Shown here: one piece after another, positions 58,037-64,000 of the stretch
How positions within the stretch are numbered: the first letter of the stretch is position 1
How the letters are laid out: each line of letters opens with the position of its first letter
From: Streptomyces hiroshimensis
GTDB taxonomy: Bacteria; Actinomycetota; Actinomycetes; Streptomycetales; Streptomycetaceae
NCBI RefSeq assembly: GCF_014650335.1
Contig: NZ_BMUT01000008.1
Span: 233,191 to 297,190 of the forward strand
Direction: 5' to 3'
Length of the DNA stretch: 64,000 nt
Translations under genes and position numbers: made by a program
Notes under the pieces: generated by a model
What the model saw: only the letters and a program-made list of their open reading frames with translations
Database searches by the model: none
Told to the model about the DNA's origin: nothing

Positions 58037-60077
58037 CGCGGTGACCCCGGCCCGCACGGCCGCCCTGGCCGTACGCGACCTGCACGTCGACTTCGACGGA
58101 CCCGAAGGCCCGGTGCCCGCCGTCCGCGGCGTCGACCTGACCCTGAACCCCGGCGAAGTCCTCGGCCTCGTCGGCGAATCGGGCTCCGGCAAGTCCACCG
58201 TCGCCCTCGCCGCCATGGGGCTGCTGCCCCGCACCGCGCGCGTCCGCGGCTCCGTCCTGGCCGGCGGCACCGAACTGCTCGGCGCGGGGGAGAAGGCGCT
58301 GTCCCGGCTGCGCGGCAGCCGCGTCGCCATGGTCTTCCAGGACCCGCTCTCCGCCCTCACCCCCGTCCACCGCATCGGCGACCAGATCGCCGAAGCCGTC
58401 CGCGTCCACCAGGACGTCACGCGCGAGCAGGCCCGGCGCCGCGCCGTCGAACTCCTCGACCTCGTCGGCATCCCCGACCCCGCCCGGCGCGCCCGCGCCT
58501 ACCCGCACGAGTTCTCCGGCGGCATGCGCCAGCGCGCGGTGATCGCCATGGCCGTCGCCAACGACCCCGACGTCATCCTCGCCGACGAACCCACCACCGC
58601 CCTCGACGTCACCGTCCAGGCCCAGATCCTCGACGTCCTGCGCACCGCCCGGCGCGAGACCGGCGCCGCGCTGCTCCTCGTCAGCCACGACCTCGGCGTC
58701 ATCGCCGGCATGGCCGACCGCGTCGCCGTGATGTACGCGGGCCGCGTCGTGGAGAGCGCGCCCGTGGATGCGCTGTTCGCCGCGCCGCGCATGCCGTACA
58801 CCATCGGACTGCTCGGCGCCGTGCCCCGCCCCGACACCGGCGGGCGCCCGCTCACCCCCGTCCCCGGATCACCGCCCGACCTGCGCAAGCTGTCCGGCGG
58901 CTGCCCCTTCGCGCCCCGCTGCCCGCTCGCCGACGACGCCTGCGGTGACGAGCCCGCGCTCACGGGGACCGGCGACGACCACGACCACCTCGCGGCCTGC
59001 GTCAAGACACCCGGCCCCGGCCTCTACCCGGTGCCCGAGATCCCGCCCGCGACCGCCGGCGCCGAGGCGCCTCGCAGCGAACGGCCCGCCGTCCTGCGCG
59101 TCCAGGGGCTGGCCAAGACCTTCCCCGTGTTCAAGGGCACCGCCTTCCGGCGCCGCGTCGGCAGCGTGTACGCCGTCGACGGCATCGACCTCGACATCCG
59201 GCGGGGAGAGACCCTCGGCCTCGTCGGTGAGTCCGGCTCCGGCAAGTCCACCGCCCTGATGGAGATCCTGCGACTGGCCGCCCCCGAGGCCGGGGAGGTC
59301 GAGATCCTCGGCCGCTCCGCCGCCGGGCTGACGAAGCGCCAGGCACACGCCCTGCGCGGCTCCGTACAGATCGTCTTCCAGGACCCCATGGCCAGCCTCG
59401 ACCCCCGCATGCCGGTCGGTGAGATCGTCGCCGAGCCGCTGCGCGCCCAGGGGCACGGGCGGGCGGACGCCGCCGGCCGGATCCCCCGGCTGCTGGAGCT
59501 CGTCGGCCTGGAGGCCGCCCACGCGGACCGCTTCCCCCACGAGTTCTCCGGCGGACAGCGGCAGCGGATCGGTATCGCGCGGGCGCTCGCCGTCGAACCC
59601 GAGCTGCTCGTCCTCGACGAACCGGTGTCCGCACTGGACGTGTCCGTGCAGGCCGGTGTGCTCAACCTGCTGCAGCGCCTCAAGCGCGAACTGGGCCTCG
59701 CCTACCTCTTCGTCTCGCACGACCTGGCCGTCGTGCGGCACATCGCGGACCGCGTCAGCGTCATGTACCTCGGCCGCACCGTGGAATCCGGGCCCGTCGA
59801 GGAGGTCTTCGCCCGGCCGCGGCACCCGTATACGCAGGCGCTGCTGTCGGCCGTGCCGGTGCCGGACCCCTCGCGGGAGCGCGCCCGCGAACGGATCCTG
59901 CTGGCGGGGGACCCGCCCAGTCCTGCGGTACGGGACGAGGGGTGCCGGTTTCGCGGGCGGTGCCCGCTGTACGCGGCCCTGGGGGACGCGGAGAGGTCAC
60001 GGTGCGAGGGGGTGCGGCCTGCGCCGCGGTCTCTTGGCGGCGACCAGGTCGCGGCTTGCCACTTCGCCGCGGGCTAG
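58017..60077 (+). CDS. Fused peptide ABC importer ATPase (DppD-DppF)
   Basis: A 686-residue protein with two ABC domains in tandem. Each has Walker A GESGSGKST, signatures FSGGMRQRAVIAMA and FSGGQRQRIGIARAL, and Walker B VILADEP and LLVLDEP. Each ends with an oligopeptide C-terminal cysteine region (CPFAPRCPLADDAC, GCRFRGRCPLYAAL). The fusion replaces separate DppD and DppF and powers the importer formed with the two permeases and the lipoprotein. It overlaps DppC by 20 bp. Confidence 0.92.
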   Translation: MTAPPADAVTPARTAALAVRDLHVDFDGPEGPVPAVRGVDLTLNPGEVLGLVGESGSGKSTVALAAMGLLPRTARVRGSVLAGGTELLGAGEKALSRLRGSRVAMVFQDPLSALTPVHRIGDQIAEAVRVHQDVTREQARRRAVELLDLVGIPDPARRARAYPHEFSGGMRQRAVIAMAVANDPDVILADEPTTALDVTVQAQILDVLRTARRETGAALLLVSHDLGVIAGMADRVAVMYAGRVVESAPVDALFAAPRMPYTIGLLGAVPRPDTGGRPLTPVPGSPPDLRKLSGGCPFAPRCPLADDACGDEPALTGTGDDHDHLAACVKTPGPGLYPVPEIPPATAGAEAPRSERPAVLRVQGLAKTFPVFKGTAFRRRVGSVYAVDGIDLDIRRGETLGLVGESGSGKSTALMEILRLAAPEAGEVEILGRSAAGLTKRQAHALRGSVQIVFQDPMASLDPRMPVGEIVAEPLRAQGHGRADAAGRIPRLLELVGLEAAHADRFPHEFSGGQRQRIGIARALAVEPELLVLDEPVSALDVSVQAGVLNLLQRLKRELGLAYLFVSHDLAVVRHIADRVSVMYLGRTVESGPVEEVFARPRHPYTQALLSAVPVPDPSRERARERILLAGDPPSPAVRDEGCRFRGRCPLYAALGDAERSRCEGVRPAPRSLGGDQVAACHFAAG

Positions 60078-60333
60078 CGGATGACGGCCGGCGGGGGGTT
60101 GGGCACCGCCGGCATGCGCCGCGGGGGTTGCGCGCCGTCGCGGCGGAGAGAAGGGGCGCGGGCTCGCTTCTTCACGCAGCCGGAAGGGTCGCGAGGGGCC
60201 GGGCCCTCTGCCCCTTGGCCTTCGGCGCGGAGAAAATCTTCCCGCCGCAACGGTGTTGTGCCACCACGGCGAGAGTCCGGCGGAATGCGCGGTCACCGGA
60301 ACCGGTACGTACGTGATGGGCCGCCGGCCGGGC

Positions 60334-60657
60334 TCAGTGCGCCGAACCCGACAGCTGCAGGCCCATCACTCCCAGGATCACCAGGCCGATCGACACCAGC
60401 TTCAGCGTCGAGACCAGGTCGCCGAGGAAGACCATGCCGTAGATCGCCGTGCCGGCCGCGCCGATGCCCGTCCACACGGCGTAGGCCGGGCCCACGTCCA
60501 GCTTCTTCAGGGAGAGCGTCAGCAGGCCGAAGCTGCCGAGCGCGAAGCACGCGAACGCGATCGTCGGCCACAGCCGGGTGAAACCGTGGGAGAGCTTGAG
60601 ACAGACCGCGAAGCCGGTTTCCAGCAGTCCGGCGACCACGACCAGCAGCCACGCCAT
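60334..60657 (-). CDS. SMR-family transporter of the Gdx/SugE (guanidinium exporter) type
   Basis: A 107-residue protein with four membrane spans. The essential Glu is at residue 13 (AGLLETGF). The GPAYAVWTGIGAAGTA segment closely matches guanidinium exporters (Gdx) rather than EmrE-type drug pumps. ATG at 60657 has GGGAGG upstream. A 9-bp hairpin lies at the start of its transcript. Substrate assignment is from signature only. Confidence 0.85.
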   Translation of the reverse strand: MAWLLVVVAGLLETGFAVCLKLSHGFTRLWPTIAFACFALGSFGLLTLSLKKLDVGPAYAVWTGIGAAGTAIYGMVFLGDLVSTLKLVSIGLVILGVMGLQLSGSAH

Positions 60658-60678
60658 CAGTTTGCCTCCCGCGTCTCG

Positions 60679-60729
60679 GTGACCGCCGTCCGTCCCGCTG
60701 TGCTTGATGCCCTTGCCGCTGGCGGTCAC
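60679..60729 (-). promoter_or_regulatory. 5' hairpin of the SMR transporter message
   Basis: GTGACCGCC (minus strand 60729-60721) and GGCGGTCAC (60687-60679) form a 9-bp stem closing a 33-nt loop that contains GGGACGGAC. It lies just after a possible -10 (TACGTT, 60740-60735) and ends about 10 nt before the ribosome-binding site. Guanidine riboswitches often precede such genes, but the motif does not obviously match classes I-III. Confidence 0.4.
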
Positions 60730-60745
60730 TCGCAAACGTAGGCGA

Positions 60746-61750
60746 TCAATCGCCTTCGCGCCGCTCCCGCGTGGAAAGCAGCCGGCGCAGCGAGTAGAGC
60801 CGCTGCGGATCGGCGTGGCCGTCGGTCACCCATGCGTCCAGGGCGCAGTCCGGCTCGTCGTGGCTGCAGGCCCGCGGGCAGCCTTCCGTGCCCGGTTCGA
60901 GGTCGGGGAAGGCGTGGATGACGCGGGAGGGATCGATGTGGTTGAGGCCGAACGACCGGACGCCCGGGGTGTCGATGACCCAGCCCGAACCGGTCGGCAG
61001 CGGCAGCGCCAGCGCGGAGGTGGTGGTGTGCCGTCCGCGGCCGGTGACCGCGTTGACGTGGCCGGTGGCCCGCTGCCGCTCCACGAGCGCGTTGACCAGC
61101 GTGGTCTTGCCGACGCCGGAGTGCCCGACGAACGCGGTGATCCGGCCCTCCAGCTTCTCCCGGACCCGGTCGGCGGCGTCGCCCTCGGTCAGCTCCTCGC
61201 GGCTGGTGACCACGTAGCGGATGCCGAAGGAGCCGTAGGACTCCATCAGCTTCTCCGCCGGGGCCAGGTCGGACTTGGTCAGCACGAGCAGCGGCTCCAG
61301 GCCCGCGTCGAACGCCGCGACCAGGCAGCGGTCGATCAGGCGCGGGCGCGGCTCGGGGTCGGCGAGGGCGGTGACGATCGCCAGCTGGTCGGCGTTGGCG
61401 ACGACGACCCGCTCGTACGGATCGTCGTCGTCGGCCGTACGACGCAGCACGGAGCTGCGCTCCTCGACCCGGACGATGCGGGCGAGGGTGTCCTTGGCGC
61501 CGCTGAGGTCACCGACGACCGCGACCCGGTCACCGACCACGGCGCTCTTGCGGCCCAGCTCGCGGGCCTTCATCGCCACGACGGTGCGGTCCTCGATGAG
61601 GACGTGCAGCCGGCCGCGGTCCACGGTCAGGACGAAGCCTTCGGCGGCATCCTCGTGCTTGGGCCTGATCGTCGTGCGCGGGCGGTTGCCCTTGCGGTTG
61701 GGGCGGACGCGGACGTCGTCCTCGTCGGGGTTCTTGCCGTAGCGGCGCAT
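60746..61750 (-). CDS. rsgA: RsgA: circularly permuted ribosome-assembly GTPase
   Basis: A 334-residue protein with an OB fold, a permuted GTPase (LTKSDL as G4 before GHSGVGKTT as G1) and a zinc motif ending CPRACSHDEPDC. It helps mature the small ribosomal subunit. ATG at 61750 has AGGTAAG upstream; a frame 28 residues longer runs into the aroA end and is unlikely. It is 29 bp from aroA. Confidence 0.92.
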   Translation of the reverse strand: MRRYGKNPDEDDVRVRPNRKGNRPRTTIRPKHEDAAEGFVLTVDRGRLHVLIEDRTVVAMKARELGRKSAVVGDRVAVVGDLSGAKDTLARIVRVEERSSVLRRTADDDDPYERVVVANADQLAIVTALADPEPRPRLIDRCLVAAFDAGLEPLLVLTKSDLAPAEKLMESYGSFGIRYVVTSREELTEGDAADRVREKLEGRITAFVGHSGVGKTTLVNALVERQRATGHVNAVTGRGRHTTTSALALPLPTGSGWVIDTPGVRSFGLNHIDPSRVIHAFPDLEPGTEGCPRACSHDEPDCALDAWVTDGHADPQRLYSLRRLLSTRERREGD

Positions 61751-61779
61751 TGCTGACTTACCTGGCTTTCCCGGATCTC

Positions 61780-63150
61780 TCAGACTCTCGGAGCCGTCGT
61801 CGCCCCCGCGACGGTCCCCAGCATCCCGGTCCACAGCTCCGGGAAGTCGGGCAGGGTCTTGGCGGTGGTGGCGACGTTCTCCACCTGGACGCCGTCGACC
61901 GCGAGGCCGATGACGGCGGCCGCGGTGGCGAGCCGGTGGTCCTCGTAGGTGTGGAAGACCCCCCCGTGCAGCGGGCGCGGGCGGATGTGCAGCCCGTCCG
62001 CGGTCTCGGTGACGTCACCGCCGAGCTCGTTGATCTCCTTGGCCAGCGCGGCCAGCCGGTCCGTCTCGTGCAGCCGCAGGTGGGCGATGCCGCGCAGGGT
62101 GGACTCGGAGTCGGCGAGCGCCGCGACGGCGGCGATCACCGGGGTCAGCTCGCCGACCTCGTGCAGGTCGGCGTCGATGCCCGTGATGCGGCCGGTGCCG
62201 CTGAAGACCAGGCCGGCCTCGGTCAGCTCGCAGGAGCCGCCCATCGCGGTGAAGATCTCCCGCAGGGCGTCGCCGGGCTGGGTGGTGCGCTCGGGCCAGT
62301 CGGGGATGGTGACCCGGCCGCCGGTGATCAGGGCGGCGGCCAGGAACGGCGCCGCGTTGGACAGGTCCGGCTCGATCACGACGTCGCGGCCGAGCAGGGC
62401 GCTGGGGGAGACCCGCCACACGTTCGGCTCGCCGCCGGACTCGGGGGTGTCCACCTGCGCACCGGCCTGGCGCAGCATGTCGACCGTCATCCGGATGTGC
62501 GGCATCGACGGCAGGACGGAGCCGGTGTGCCGGACCTCCACGCCCTGGTTGAAGCGCGGGCCGGACAGCAGCAGCGCGCTCACGAACTGCGACGAGGACG
62601 AGGCGTCGATCTCGACGGTGCCGCCCTCCAGGGCGCCGCCGCCGTGCACGGTCAGCGGCAGTGCGCCGCGCTCGTTGTCGTCTATGCGGGCGCCCAGGGC
62701 GCGCAGTGCGTCGATCACGCCGTGCAGGGGGCGCTCGTAGCTGCGCGGATCGCCGTCGAAGCGAATCGGGCCGTCGGCCAGGCTCGCCACGGGCGGCAGG
62801 AAGCGCATCACCGTGCCGGCGTTGCCGACGTCCACGGTGGCCGGGCCGCGCAGCCGCGCCGGGATGACCCGCCACGCCTCGCCGGAGCCGGCCGGGCTGT
62901 CCGCGTCGCCGGAGCTGGAGGAGACGGTCTCCTCGATGCCGACGCCCATGGCGCGCAGCGCCTCGGCCATCAGCAGGGTGTCGCGGGAGCGCAGGGGGCG
63001 GCGCAGCCAGCCGGGCTCGGAGGCGAGCGCGGCCAGCACCAACGCGCGGTTGGTGACCGACTTCGAACCGGGCACGGTGACGGTCGCGTCGACCGCTCCC
63101 GTGGCGAGGGGGGCGGGCCAGAGGTCTGTGTGCGCAGGGTTCTCGGTCAT
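61780..63150 (-). CDS. aroA: AroA: 3-phosphoshikimate 1-carboxyvinyltransferase (EPSP synthase)
   Basis: A 456-residue protein with the PEP/shikimate-binding motifs: GSKSVTNRALVLAAL, GNAGTVMRFLPPVA and the VKE/TDRLAALAKEIN region. It catalyses the sixth shikimate-pathway step. ATG at 63150. It is likely co-transcribed with rsgA and separated by 38 bp from the M50 protease gene. Confidence 0.94.
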   Translation of the reverse strand: MTENPAHTDLWPAPLATGAVDATVTVPGSKSVTNRALVLAALASEPGWLRRPLRSRDTLLMAEALRAMGVGIEETVSSSSGDADSPAGSGEAWRVIPARLRGPATVDVGNAGTVMRFLPPVASLADGPIRFDGDPRSYERPLHGVIDALRALGARIDDNERGALPLTVHGGGALEGGTVEIDASSSSQFVSALLLSGPRFNQGVEVRHTGSVLPSMPHIRMTVDMLRQAGAQVDTPESGGEPNVWRVSPSALLGRDVVIEPDLSNAAPFLAAALITGGRVTIPDWPERTTQPGDALREIFTAMGGSCELTEAGLVFSGTGRITGIDADLHEVGELTPVIAAVAALADSESTLRGIAHLRLHETDRLAALAKEINELGGDVTETADGLHIRPRPLHGGVFHTYEDHRLATAAAVIGLAVDGVQVENVATTAKTLPDFPELWTGMLGTVAGATTAPRV

Positions 63151-63188
63151 GCCTTTACCTTACCGAGCTCTGTACGCGCCCCCGCCGG

Positions 63189-63902
63189 TCACAGCCCCAG
63201 CAGCCAGCGCCCTCCGCCGGTCAGCGCGCTCAGCGAGATCACATGGAAAAAAACCAGCCACACCGTCGCGGGCAGGTGGGTGAGCCGGGCGAGCTGGTCG
63301 GCATCCGAGTCCGGGGCCCCGCGGTAGCGGCGCTTGCGCTGCAGCTCGAAGGCCGGGCGGACGCCGCCGAGCAGCAGGAACCACACGACCCCGTACGCGA
63401 ACAGCGCCTGCACGGCGGGCCCCGCCAGCCAGGAGACCAGCACGAACAGGGAGCCCGAGAGCACCACCGTCAGCACCCCGTAGGCATTACGGATCATCAG
63501 CAGCATCGCGGCGAGCAGCGCCGTGGCGAGCCACAGCAGCGCCGTGATGTGACCGGCGGAAAGCAGCCATGCTCCGCCGAGCCCCAGCAGCGAGGCGGCG
63601 GGGTAGCCCGCGGCGGCGGTGAGGATCATGCCGAGGCCGGTGGGCTTGCCGCGCGAGACGGTCAGACCGGAGGTGTCCGAGTGCAGCCGGATGCCCTCCA
63701 GCCGCCGCCCGGCCAGCAGGGCCACCAGCCCGTGGCCGCCCTCGTGGGCGATGGTGACGGCGTTGCGGGTCACCAGCCATATGCCGCGCGGGGCCACCGC
63801 CGTGAGGGCGACGAGCCCCGTGGCGGCCGCCAGCCATACGGAGGGCGCGGGCTGGGTCCCCACCACGCGGTCCCACAGGGCGGTGGCTTCGGTGCTGTCC
63901 AT
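63189..63902 (-). CDS. M50-family membrane metallopeptidase
   Basis: A 237-residue protein with about six membrane spans. The zinc motif HEGGH (about residues 53-57) lies in the second membrane span, as in site-2 proteases. The soluble head and PDZ domain of classic family members are absent. The substrate is unknown. It lies divergent from an SRAP gene that starts at 63945. Confidence 0.82.
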   Translation of the reverse strand: MDSTEATALWDRVVGTQPAPSVWLAAATGLVALTAVAPRGIWLVTRNAVTIAHEGGHGLVALLAGRRLEGIRLHSDTSGLTVSRGKPTGLGMILTAAAGYPAASLLGLGGAWLLSAGHITALLWLATALLAAMLLMIRNAYGVLTVVLSGSLFVLVSWLAGPAVQALFAYGVVWFLLLGGVRPAFELQRKRRYRGAPDSDADQLARLTHLPATVWLVFFHVISLSALTGGGRWLLGL

Positions 63903-63930
63903 TTGTGCGCGGCTCCTCGTGGGTCCGTGG

Positions 63931-63936
63931 CAGGGT
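63931..63936 (+). promoter_or_regulatory. -10-like element before the SRAP gene
   Basis: CAGGGT ends 8 nt before the ATG at 63945; a leaderless start is plausible. Confidence 0.35.
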
Positions 63937-63944
63937 TGGCGAAC

Positions 63945-64000
63945 ATGTGTGGTCGATATGCGGCGAGCCGGGAGCCCGGGGATCTCGTGGGGCTCTTCGG
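63945..64000 (+). CDS. SRAP (YedK/HMCES) protein, N-terminus only (cut by window edge)
   Basis: ATG begins MCGRYAASREPGDLVGLF. The Met-Cys-Gly-Arg start is diagnostic of SRAP proteins, in which the Cys at position 2 crosslinks to abasic sites in single-stranded DNA and protects them. The rest lies outside the window. Confidence 0.8.
   Translation, partial: MCGRYAASREPGDLVGLF

Noticed and set aside
60078..60333. Hidden gene or terminator in the 256-bp gap after the fused ATPase
   Set aside because: No frame with a ribosome-binding site and no clear hairpin on inspection.
1..64000. CRISPR array, insertion sequence or rRNA operon
   Set aside because: No regularly spaced repeats, transposase motifs or rRNA sequence seen.

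Overview
This is high-GC chromosomal DNA from a Streptomyces or close relative. The evidence is strong codon-position GC bias, many GTG starts, WhiB-family regulation and Actinobacteria-only families. I see no insertion sequence, prophage, CRISPR array, rRNA or replication origin. The gene order adnA-adnB / nudC / mrx1 / uvrD2 / wblC / AarF kinase / metalloprotease / PDZ protease / UPF0182 matches, from memory, the whiB7 neighbourhood of mycobacteria, so most of the window is conserved actinobacterial core.

Layout: (1) 0.1-4.6 kb, a compact overlapping operon of DUF3492/PelF-like glycosyltransferase, integral membrane protein, sugar-nucleotide epimerase and spherulin-4-like protein, probably for a cell-surface polysaccharide. 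It contains a 17-codon upstream ORF coupled to the epimerase. (2) 4.7-10.4 kb, moeZ, then two paralogous secreted tripeptidyl-aminopeptidase-type lipoproteins flanking an unknown membrane-anchored protein. (3) 10.6-13.7 kb, a molybdate operon (regulator-modA-modBC fusion) with paired GCATATGC palindromes; with moeZ and moaE the window holds several molybdenum-related genes. (4) 13.7-29.6 kb, a flippase/kinase-like membrane protein, an alkyltransferase-like protein, the AdnAB end-resection helicase-nuclease, an M20 peptidase, NudC, mycoredoxin and UvrD2. (5) 29.57-30.9 kb, the wblC (whiB7) unit: a WhiB7-type promoter overlapping the uvrD2 stop, a leader hairpin, a 108-codon upstream ORF with a strong ribosome-binding site, an intrinsic terminator, a possible antiterminator, then wblC with its AT-hook and a stop/start-coupled small basic protein.

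(6) 31-47.3 kb, an AarF/ABC1 kinase, a ThiF-like protein, YgjP-type peptidase, TerD-AIM24 operon, Nudix and metalloprotease pair, an SDR protein, moaE, a PDZ/Lon-type protease, PPA1309-family protein and UPF0182 membrane protein. (7) 47.3-49.7 kb, two identical initiator tRNA genes flanking a Sel1-repeat protein. (8) 49.8-53.4 kb, the divergent catR/catA peroxide-response pair with a perfect 7-1-7 operator, a CBS protein and hisN. (9) 53.5-60.1 kb, a TetR regulator and a complete peptide ABC importer with fused ATPases. (10) 60.3-64 kb, a Gdx/SugE-like SMR transporter with a 5' hairpin, rsgA, aroA, an M50 protease and the start of an SRAP/YedK gene that runs off the edge.

Many genes have a TANNNT-like hexamer only 6-8 nt before the start codon, suggesting leaderless transcripts. 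The least explained items are the wblC leader, the polysaccharide-like operon, the TerD-AIM24 set, the RBS-bearing repeat in the ThiF-like gene, and the duplicate initiator tRNAs.
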